Part shown: positions 1 through 6,117 of the stretch, piece by piece
Layout: every line of letters begins with the position of its first letter
Position numbering within the stretch: the stretch's first letter is position 1
DNA from: Treponema sp.
GTDB taxonomy: Bacteria; Spirochaetota; Spirochaetia; Treponematales; Breznakiellaceae
Assembly (NCBI GenBank): GCA_031266255.1
Contig: JAISBK010000204.1
Span: forward strand, 1-6,381
Direction: 5' to 3'
DNA length: 6,381 nucleotides
Notes under the pieces: generated by a model
The model's database searches: none
What the model saw: the letters and a program-made list of their open reading frames with translations, nothing else
Told to the model about the DNA's origin: nothing
Position numbers and translations under genes: made by a program

Positions 1-3
1 GTA

Positions 4-19
4 CGGATTTCCGAATCCG
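4..19 (-). terminator. Small hairpin after guaA, weak terminator candidate
   Basis: CGGATT and AATCCG form a perfect 6-bp stem with a 4-base loop, 45 bp beyond the guaA stop codon. No T-tract follows on the minus strand in the three bases that remain in the window. This may be an incomplete view of an intrinsic terminator, an mRNA 3'-end stabiliser, or chance. Confidence 0.2.
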
Positions 20-63
20 CTCCACCCGCCTTTCCCTCAGATCAAATGAAGTACCCAATTTCC

Positions 64-1740
64 CTACTCCCACTCAATGGTAGCCGGGGGCTTGGAGGAT
101 ATGTCGTAGGTAACCCGGCCTATGTCTTTGACCGTATTGGTAATCAGGGTGGAAATTTCCAGCAGATCCTTGATGGGAAAGGGATACACATCCGCAGTCA
201 TGCCGTCAGTGCTTACAATGGCCCTGAGGGAAAGAACCCACCCGTATTTGCGTACATCCCCGGCTACCCCCACGGAACGGACGGGCAGGAGCACGGCAAA
301 TGCCTGCCATATCTCGTCGTACAATCGCTCCCCTTGGGGAGAACGCCGCTTTTTGAGTTCCTCAAGGTAGAGCGCGTCAGCCTCCCTGAGAATGGCACAC
401 TTTTCCTGGGTAACTTCCCCCAGGATACGGACCGCCAGACCTGGGCCGGGAAAGGGGTGGCGGCGGATAATCTCTTCGTCCAGGGCAAGCAGGCGGCCAA
501 GCCGGCGAACCTCGTCCTTGTAGAGCTTATCCAGCGGTTCGATGATCCGGCCTGCCCGGCGTTTTGCCTCCACCAGCGGGCTGCCTACGTTGTGATGACT
601 CTTGATGAGCTGGGCCTTGGCGCCGATCCCTCTACCACTTTCGATGAGATCCGGATAAAGGGTACCCTGGGCAAGGAAACAGGAATCCGGCAGCCCCAAG
701 CGGGCGACTTCTTGTTCCTGAATGGTGATGAACATATCCCCGATAACGGTACGTTTCGCCTCTGGATCCTCCACGCCCTTAAGGGCCGATAAAAATGCCG
801 TTTCACTGCGGACTATGTGCAGATGCCGGGCCCCAAGCCCTTCTAGGGTACGTTGTACGGTGAAGGTTTCATTTTTTCGCATAAGCCCGGTATCCATGTA
901 CATAAGATGCACCTGCTCAGGATCCAAGGCCTTGAGCAACAAGGCTCCGGTCACGGTGGAGTCCACCCCGCCTGAAATGAGCACCAGCACCGGACTGGTA
1001 CTGATTTGTTCTACCAAGGTTACGTTAACCTGTTCCAGGTACTGTTCCATGGTCCATGCTTGAGCACACGCACATACCCCAAACACAAAAGCCGCGAGGA
1101 TCTCTTGCCCCCGTTCGCAGTGGCTCACCTCTGGATGAAACTGAAGCCCGAACCAGGGTTTTGTTTCCTGGTCCTGGTGGATCACCACAGCGGGGAAGCC
1201 GGTACTGCTCCTGCCGTATTCCTTAAACCCTGGAGCAAGCCGCGTCAGGGTATCGCCGTGGCTCATCCACGCGGTAAAAACAAGATCCCTTGCGGGGCAT
1301 TTGGTGCTTCCGGTAATAAGACCGGAAAGCGGGATGGACCTATCGAAACCCGCAAAAAACCGCCGCCCCTTATCGGTACAAGCCGCAGGTAGCGCTGGGG
1401 GAAAAACCCTGACCTCTACACCGCCGTATTCCCGCTGGGGGAGCGGCTCCACAAGCCCCCCAAGATCCGCGGTCATCCGCTGGAGCCCGTAGCAGATACC
1501 TAAGAGGGGTAGCCCGCAGGTGTAGATCCGCGGATCCGGAACCGGAGCTGCAGGGGTATACACCGACTCAGGGGAACCGGACAGGATGATACCCCGGACG
1601 CCGGCAAGTACGGTATCGGTGAGGGAGGCATCCCCAGGGATGATGTCTGTATAGACCCCCAGATCCCGGATCCTGCGGCCTATAAGCTGGGTGGTTTGGC
1701 TCCCAAAATCAAGGATCAGTATCTTTTCGTTATGCTTCAT
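64..1740 (-). CDS. guaA: GMP synthase (glutamine-hydrolysing)
   Basis: Cytosolic enzyme of the last step of GMP formation: XMP + ATP + glutamine give GMP + AMP + PPi + glutamate. The 558-residue product has an N-terminal class I glutaminase domain (about 1-225) with nucleophile Cys83 in GICYGLQ and the His202/Glu204 pair in FHPEV. The ATP-pyrophosphatase domain follows, with P-loop SGGVDS at 256-261, and then the dimerisation/XMP-binding domain with KSHHNVG (380-386), HPFPGPGLAVR (428-438) and the family-typical end KPPATIEWE. It is longer than the E. coli enzyme (525 residues, from memory). About 23 extra residues lie between the Cys and His motifs (about 111-157), and a smaller insert lies near 464-471. 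The start is supported by the family-like KILILDFGSQ opening. The best upstream ribosome site, GGGAG at 1754-1758, is 13 nt away, which is long. It lies 28 bp after purA and is the last visible gene of the operon. Confidence 0.97.
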   Translation of the reverse strand: MKHNEKILILDFGSQTTQLIGRRIRDLGVYTDIIPGDASLTDTVLAGVRGIILSGSPESVYTPAAPVPDPRIYTCGLPLLGICYGLQRMTADLGGLVEPLPQREYGGVEVRVFPPALPAACTDKGRRFFAGFDRSIPLSGLITGSTKCPARDLVFTAWMSHGDTLTRLAPGFKEYGRSSTGFPAVVIHQDQETKPWFGLQFHPEVSHCERGQEILAAFVFGVCACAQAWTMEQYLEQVNVTLVEQISTSPVLVLISGGVDSTVTGALLLKALDPEQVHLMYMDTGLMRKNETFTVQRTLEGLGARHLHIVRSETAFLSALKGVEDPEAKRTVIGDMFITIQEQEVARLGLPDSCFLAQGTLYPDLIESGRGIGAKAQLIKSHHNVGSPLVEAKRRAGRIIEPLDKLYKDEVRRLGRLLALDEEIIRRHPFPGPGLAVRILGEVTQEKCAILREADALYLEELKKRRSPQGERLYDEIWQAFAVLLPVRSVGVAGDVRKYGWVLSLRAIVSTDGMTADVYPFPIKDLLEISTLITNTVKDIGRVTYDISSKPPATIEWE

Positions 1741-1768
1741 TACGTTACTTTATCTCCCGGTGCCCGGA

Positions 1769-2998
1769 TTATGAACGAGTCCAGGGACTTTTCCTGATGA
1801 TGGTTTCCTTGCGGTCATACCCTACGGAGACGATGTCAATGGGGGTTTCACAGAACCGCTCAATAAACTCGATATACTCCATAGCGGCCAGGGGAAATTC
1901 TTCGTAGGTCAAGGCATTGGAAAGGGACTTCTTCCAGCCCGGAAAAGAACGGAGTATCGGCTTGGCATGGTTGAGGGCTTCAAGGGAAGAAGGAAAACTT
2001 TCCACGATCCGGTCGCCGATACGATAGGCAATACAGGCTTTGATTTCCTCAAAGGTGTCGTACACATCCAGGTGGGTCATCACCAGCGCATCAATGGAAT
2101 TGGTAAGACAGGCGTAGCGCAGGGCCACCAGGTCTAAGTAACCGCAGCGCCGGGGTCTCCCGGTAGTAACCCCGTATTCCCGGCCTGTATCCCGGACAAG
2201 GCGGCATAGTGCGTCTTCAGAATCAGGGTCGAATTCGCTGGGGAAAGGACCGTTCCCCACCCGGGTCGTATAGGCTTTGAACACCCCCAGTACTTTATCC
2301 AGTGCCCGAGGACCAACCCCGCCCCCCACCGCTGCTCCTGCGGCGCAGGACATCCCGCTTGATACATACGGATAGGTTCCCAAATCAAGATCCAAGAGGG
2401 CTCCTTGTGCGCCTTCAAAGAGGATCTGGGAGTTCTTGCGATGCACCAGGTAGGCGGAAAGATCGATGGACATACCCAACAATCGTTCCTGATACGGAGA
2501 CAGGAACTCCTTATCCGCGGGTTCCAGTTCATCCAATTTGTCTTTCCAGGTAAGATCCGCGATACGAATGCCGTCCCGGTCGCTTTTCATGGAATAGGTG
2601 ATACCAATGCCCCGGCCGGTAGTACCGATGGGCTTTTTCCGGGCCTGATCCCGTTCCCGGTCGATCTGGATGTATCGGGGAAGCACCAGGTGAGCCCGGT
2701 CCGCAATAAAAACCCGGCCTGTGGTATCAATGCCCCGTTCTTCCAACATGGCCAGTTCGATAAAAAGGGCCGCAGGATCGATCACCATCCCTGCACCGAG
2801 AATCACCATTTTATCCGGATACAGAATCCCTGAAGGAATCAAGTGCAGGGCATACTCCTCATTCCCGATGACAATGGTATGCCCGGCATTAGCCCCTCCT
2901 GAAAACCGGACGATTATCTGGGCCTCTTTTGCCAGGTAATCCACGATCTTTCCTTTCCCCTCATCACCCCATTGGGCGCCGATGACCACAACCTTCAT
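1769..2998 (-). CDS. purA: Adenylosuccinate synthetase
   Basis: Catalyses IMP + aspartate + GTP to adenylosuccinate + GDP + Pi, the first committed step from IMP to AMP. The product has 409 residues, slightly short for the family (usually about 425-435). Visible motifs are the N-terminal loop GAQWGDEGKGKIVD (7-20) with catalytic Asp12, catalytic His40 in NAGHT, GTTGRGIGI (125-133), EGAQGALLDLDLGTYP (195-210), VGNGPFPSE (247-255), TTGRPRRCGYLD (278-289) and C-terminal SVGYDRKETI (391-400). At the guanine-recognition motif, usually TKLD, this protein reads THLD (308-311), so His309 replaces the usual Lys. The start is fixed by a strong AAGGAGG at 3003-3009, 4 nt before ATG, and by the family-like MKVVVIGAQWGDEG opening. 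It begins 15 bp after guaB. GTP as the co-substrate links AMP synthesis to the output of the neighbouring guaB/guaA. Confidence 0.97.
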   Translation of the reverse strand: MKVVVIGAQWGDEGKGKIVDYLAKEAQIIVRFSGGANAGHTIVIGNEEYALHLIPSGILYPDKMVILGAGMVIDPAALFIELAMLEERGIDTTGRVFIADRAHLVLPRYIQIDRERDQARKKPIGTTGRGIGITYSMKSDRDGIRIADLTWKDKLDELEPADKEFLSPYQERLLGMSIDLSAYLVHRKNSQILFEGAQGALLDLDLGTYPYVSSGMSCAAGAAVGGGVGPRALDKVLGVFKAYTTRVGNGPFPSEFDPDSEDALCRLVRDTGREYGVTTGRPRRCGYLDLVALRYACLTNSIDALVMTHLDVYDTFEEIKACIAYRIGDRIVESFPSSLEALNHAKPILRSFPGWKKSLSNALTYEEFPLAAMEYIEFIERFCETPIDIVSVGYDRKETIIRKSPWTRS

Positions 2999-3013
2999 AT
3001 ATCCTCCTTAACG

Positions 3014-4450
3014 TTACGCCCTCGTATAGTTGGGCGCTTCTTGGGTGATACTTACATCGTGGGCATGGCTTTCCCGTAGGCCCGCCGCGGTAATCCTAAC
3101 GAAATGACGGTATTGCTTTAACTCGGCAATGGTCTTGCACCCGCAATACCCCATACCCTTTTGCAGCCCTGAGACGAGCTGAACCAGATAATCCCGCAGT
3201 TCCCCTTTGTAGGGAACCCGGCCTTCAATGCCTTCAGGAACCGGATGCTCATCTTTGCCTATCTGATAGCGATCCCGGGCGCCGTCATTGAGGGCTCCCA
3301 TACTGCCCATGCCCCGATATTCCTTGTAAATGCGGCCGTCAAAGATAATCTCCCGGCCTGGGGCCTCTTTAAGTCCTGCAAAGAGATTCCCGATCATCAC
3401 CGCATTGGCTCCGGCAGCAACGGCCTTGGTAATATCACCTGAGAACTTGATCCCGCCGTCGGCAATGACCGGAATCCCTGATTTCGCCGCCTCTTCAGCG
3501 CACTCCCACACCGCGGTAAACTGGGGCACGCCGACCCCTGCCACGATCCGGGTCGTGCAGATCGAGCCGGGACCAATACCCACCTTAACCGCATCGGATC
3601 CGGCTTCAATGAGCCTGCGGGTTCCTGCTTTAGTAGCCACATTCCCACCGATAACCGGTATGTGGAACCCTTCTTTAATACCGCGCACCGCTTCCATGAC
3701 GCTCTTAGAATCCCCGTGGGCAGTATCGAGCACCACATAATCAACCTTGGCGTTTTTCAGCAAGGGAAGTCTGACCAGGTAATCCTGGGGAGAAACCGCG
3801 GCTCCTACGATGAGCCGGCCTGTTTTATCGGTGGCGGCCCGGGGGAACTTGGCATGTTTTTCCATATCTTTGACGGTGATGAGTCCGGTGAGCCTGCCTT
3901 GAGCATCCACCACCGGCAGCTTTTCGATCCGATACCGGTCGAATTTCTCCCGGGCGCTGGATACCGAAGGTTCCCCCTGTTCTACTATCACTTTCTGGGT
4001 CATTACCTCTGTTACCAAACGGCTCTCATCCTCACAAAACCTCAGATCCCTGCTGGTGATGATTCCCAACAGTTTTCCCTCAGGATCCACTACCGGCATA
4101 CCCGATACCTTGTACCGCTCCATCATCTGCTTCACATCCCGGATCCGGGCGTCCTTTCCCAGGGTAACCGGGGCATCAATGATCCAGTTGAGGTACCGTT
4201 TCACATGAGCTACCTGTTGGGCCTGTTCATCAGGGCTCAGGTTCCGGTGGATGACCCCAGAGCCTCCCTCAAGGGCAATGGCAATGGCCAACTGTTCTTC
4301 GGTTACCGTATCCATCGCCGAAGACAGAATGGGCACATTCAAGGACAAGTCCCCGCAGAAATTCGTATGCACATCACAGGCCTTGGGAAGGATTTCCGCA
4401 TACCCGGGCAGGAGCAGCACATCATCATAGGACAGCGCTTCGTTAAACAT
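3014..4450 (-). CDS. guaB: IMP dehydrogenase
   Basis: NAD-dependent oxidation of IMP to XMP, the committed step towards GMP. The 478-residue product has the standard (beta/alpha)8 barrel interrupted by a CBS-domain pair. The barrel N-terminus is 1-90, including SYDDVLLLPGY and SSAMDTV. The CBS repeats lie at about 93-148 and 151-205, each with a (M/L)PVVD...G(I/L)IT core. The barrel then resumes, with DTAHGDS (242-248), GGNVAT (268-273) and the catalytic loop GIGPGSICTTR (291-301) carrying Cys298. DGGIK (331-335), the mobile flap with RDRYQ (392-396) and the end HDVSITQEAPNY are also present. Phosphate-site GNLFAG (354-359) differs from the commoner GSLLAG-type form. The CBS pair is the usual site of purine-nucleotide allostery in bacterial IMPDH. 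Its ATG lies inside the 3' end of purB (8-bp overlap), with AAAGGAG at 4464-4470 in purB coding sequence, 13 nt upstream. Confidence 0.97.
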   Translation of the reverse strand: MFNEALSYDDVLLLPGYAEILPKACDVHTNFCGDLSLNVPILSSAMDTVTEEQLAIAIALEGGSGVIHRNLSPDEQAQQVAHVKRYLNWIIDAPVTLGKDARIRDVKQMMERYKVSGMPVVDPEGKLLGIITSRDLRFCEDESRLVTEVMTQKVIVEQGEPSVSSAREKFDRYRIEKLPVVDAQGRLTGLITVKDMEKHAKFPRAATDKTGRLIVGAAVSPQDYLVRLPLLKNAKVDYVVLDTAHGDSKSVMEAVRGIKEGFHIPVIGGNVATKAGTRRLIEAGSDAVKVGIGPGSICTTRIVAGVGVPQFTAVWECAEEAAKSGIPVIADGGIKFSGDITKAVAAGANAVMIGNLFAGLKEAPGREIIFDGRIYKEYRGMGSMGALNDGARDRYQIGKDEHPVPEGIEGRVPYKGELRDYLVQLVSGLQKGMGYCGCKTIAELKQYRHFVRITAAGLRESHAHDVSITQEAPNYTRA

Positions 4451-5936
4451 ATTTTTCTTGTATCTCCTTTCTTACTTGTTTGGATTCCAGGCTCTCGAGC
4501 GGTTTTCCGCCTCCTGTCAGTATCCGGTATTTCCGGGCAATGGCTTTGGCCTTCTGGACGGCCAGGCCGCAGTAGGCTTGGGGGCGCTCAAAAAATGCTT
4601 GTGCTTCTCCCGGAGACGCCACAAGCCCCAGTTCTACCAGTTTCCCGGCGATCCGTTCCAGCACCGGCCCTTCCTGGGATAGGGCTTGGGCAAAACTGCA
4701 TGATTCCTGCTCTGCCCGCAGGGTTATCCGCCGAATCACTTCATGGGCATCGGAAACCCCGGTTTCTGCAAGTAACAGATACGCCGGCTCCGCCATGATC
4801 CCTCCAGGAATGCCCCCGTCTTGCAGGTTGGACAAGAGTCGTTCATGATCCGGCTCAAGCCCTTGGATGATGCTGGTCATCCGGCTTACCCCCAAGCAGA
4901 AGCCGAAGACATAGTCCGCAATAAAGCGCTGACTTGCGGAATTAGTCAGATCCCGCTGATGTTCACTTATCTGATCCATGAAAAAGGTCGTCACCCGGGG
5001 CATAAAGGCTTTCCAGAGGCTTTTGACGTGTTCCGCGTTCCAGGGATTCCGTTTTTGCGGCATGGTAGACGAACCGACCTGATCCTGAGTAAAGCGTTCC
5101 CGCAGTTCCCCGATTTCGCTGCGCTGGAGGTTACGGATATCATCCGCCAGGTTGGCGATGATCCCGAAAGCCACGTTGAATTCTAAAAGCAGCCGCAGGA
5201 GATACTCAGGCTCCACTAACTGGGTGGCATGTTCCGAAGGCTCAAGTCCCAGTTCCTGCAAGTAGAGCCGTTCTAGAGCTTCCGGGTCAGCAGTGATCAG
5301 TGTGGTGGCGTTGTAGGCTCCCACGGCTCCGGCGAGTTTTCCCTTGAGGTCTTGAACACGGCGCTCAATCTCCAGAATGGACTTACCCAACCGGGAAACG
5401 TATTCAGCCAGGGCAAAACCCAGGGTGATGGGTACCGCATGTTGGCCGTGGGTACGGCCCACCTGAGGACTTGCGGCCTCTTGTTCCACAAAACCGCACA
5501 ACAGGAGTTCCAGTTCCCGCAAGCGGGGCAGGATGATCTCCCTGGTTACCCCCTGCATCCGGTACGAGAGGGCAGTATCCAGGATATCCGCACTGGTCGC
5601 CCCCAGATGCACCAAAGCCGCGGTTTCCGGCGGAACCTTGCTTTTAAGCACCTGCACCAAGGCCCGGATGTGGTGTTTGGTCTTTGCTTCTGCTGCATAC
5701 ACCGCTGCGCTGCTTACCTCAGCCCCGGCCTGTTCCAAGGCTGTTTTCAATTCGGGGCGTAAAGCCCCCCGCAGGGTGAGATGCGCGGTCATGAGCGCGA
5801 TTTCTGCCTTGACACAGGAACCTATTGCCGCGTCCTCGGAAATCCACGGTTCTAAGGCTTCAAAGAGTGCTTGTTCTGAAAGGGAATACCGGTGATCCAG
5901 GGGAGAGATATTACGAAAAATAGTACGGGCTTCCAT
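4443..5936 (-). CDS. purB: Adenylosuccinate lyase
   Basis: Fumarase/aspartase-superfamily lyase. It releases fumarate from adenylosuccinate to give AMP and, in de novo synthesis, from SAICAR to give AICAR. The product has 497 residues. Family motifs are NISPLDHRYS (9-18), TKHHIRALV (86-94), HLGATSADILDTALSYRM (110-127), RTHGQHAVP (161-169, general acid/base His region), and the signature loop GSSTMPQKRNPWNAEHV (288-304) with the catalytic Ser pair 289/290. Many family members have His where this loop has Gln294. DAHEVIRR (397-404) lies in the C-terminal domain, followed by a charged tail. ATG at 5934-5936 is the only plausible start: a TAG stop lies three codons upstream in frame, and NISPLDHRYS begins 8 residues in. 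No Shine-Dalgarno sequence precedes it, unlike guaB and purA. It is the first gene of the purine cluster and serves the AMP branch alongside purA. Confidence 0.96.
   Translation of the reverse strand: MEARTIFRNISPLDHRYSLSEQALFEALEPWISEDAAIGSCVKAEIALMTAHLTLRGALRPELKTALEQAGAEVSSAAVYAAEAKTKHHIRALVQVLKSKVPPETAALVHLGATSADILDTALSYRMQGVTREIILPRLRELELLLCGFVEQEAASPQVGRTHGQHAVPITLGFALAEYVSRLGKSILEIERRVQDLKGKLAGAVGAYNATTLITADPEALERLYLQELGLEPSEHATQLVEPEYLLRLLLEFNVAFGIIANLADDIRNLQRSEIGELRERFTQDQVGSSTMPQKRNPWNAEHVKSLWKAFMPRVTTFFMDQISEHQRDLTNSASQRFIADYVFGFCLGVSRMTSIIQGLEPDHERLLSNLQDGGIPGGIMAEPAYLLLAETGVSDAHEVIRRITLRAEQESCSFAQALSQEGPVLERIAGKLVELGLVASPGEAQAFFERPQAYCGLAVQKAKAIARKYRILTGGGKPLESLESKQVRKEIQEKYV
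4464..4470 (-). promoter_or_regulatory. guaB: Ribosome-binding site of guaB inside the purB coding end
   Basis: AAAGGAG on the minus strand lies within the last codons of purB. It is 13 nt before the guaB ATG, which itself precedes the purB stop. The long spacing and the 8-bp gene overlap suggest that guaB translation is at least partly coupled to ribosomes finishing purB. Confidence 0.6.
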
Positions 5937-5941
5937 ACCAG

Positions 5942-5971
5942 ACTATGACATAGAGCCGCGGGCTTGGTCAA
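5942..5971 (-). promoter_or_regulatory. purB: Candidate sigma-70-type promoter abutting purB (possible leaderless start)
   Basis: Reading the minus strand, TTGACC (5966-5971) matches the -35 consensus at five of six positions. After an 18-bp spacer comes CATAGT (5942-5947), a four-of-six match to TATAAT. The purB ATG begins 5 nt after this -10, so transcription would start at or within a base or two of the start codon. That would explain why purB has no ribosome-binding site. The spacer holds a small GC palindrome. The -10 is imperfect, so this is a prediction only. Confidence 0.35.
5954..5964. promoter_or_regulatory. GC-rich inverted repeat inside the candidate promoter spacer
   Basis: AGCC-GCG-GGCT is a perfect 4-bp inverted repeat with a 3-bp centre. 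It lies wholly between the proposed -35 and -10 elements of purB, at the edge of AT-rich DNA. It could be an operator half-site pair or a short hairpin, but at this length chance is also plausible. Confidence 0.2.
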
Positions 5972-5990
5972 GAGGGCGCATGACCTCACG

Positions 5991-6050
5991 AAAAATGTTA
6001 CCAAAAATGATCTAAATCGTTATATTACAAAAAATTACACAATAACTAAT
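5991..6050 (-). promoter_or_regulatory. AT-rich upstream region with a second -10-like element
   Basis: By direct count only 11 of 60 bases are G or C (about 18%), against visibly GC-richer coding DNA on both sides. On the minus strand it holds TATAAC (6019-6024), a good -10 match. The -35 position at 17-19 bp is weak (AGTTAT or TTAGTT at 6042-6049). Initiation here would give a leader of roughly 75 nt before purB, still without a Shine-Dalgarno sequence. It may be an alternative promoter or an AT-rich activating segment for the promoter next to purB. Confidence 0.3.
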
Positions 6051-6091
6051 TCCAGACAGGATAAAGAGTGAGAAAGAGACCCCAAAGCCAT
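6035..6091 (-). CDS. Possible 18-codon leader mini-ORF
   Basis: The sequence AAGGAG (6097-6102) sits 5 nt before an ATG (6089-6091) that opens an 18-codon frame (MALGSLSHSLSCLELVIV) ending at TAA (6035-6037). This is the best ribosome-binding site between the nuclease-family gene and purB. The peptide resembles nothing I recognise. It has no run of codons that would suggest classical attenuation, and no convincing terminator follows. It may be a translated leader ORF, the remnant start of a lost gene, or chance. Confidence 0.2.
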   Translation of the reverse strand: MALGSLSHSLSCLELVIV

Positions 6092-6117
6092 CTACACTCC
6101 TTAACGGGAATAGGGGC

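Noticed and set aside
46..792. 248-residue plus-strand open frame opposite guaA
   Set aside because: It lies wholly antisense to well-supported guaA coding sequence, shows no recognisable domain and reflects the codon bias of guaA.
3662..4798. 378-residue plus-strand open frame across the guaB/purB junction
   Set aside because: It is antisense to two genes with complete family motifs. Its length comes from the absence of stops opposite GC-rich codons, and its sequence is low in recognisable structure.
6028..6060. Intrinsic terminator after the nuclease-family gene using the six-T run at 6029-6034
   Set aside because: The sequence before the T-run gives only a weak ATTA/TAAT pairing and no GC-rich stem.
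5937..6117. Purine-type (guanine/adenine) or other known riboswitch in the purB leader
   Set aside because: I looked for the purine aptamer core and paired helices on the minus strand and found no convincing match. The region is short and largely AT-rich.
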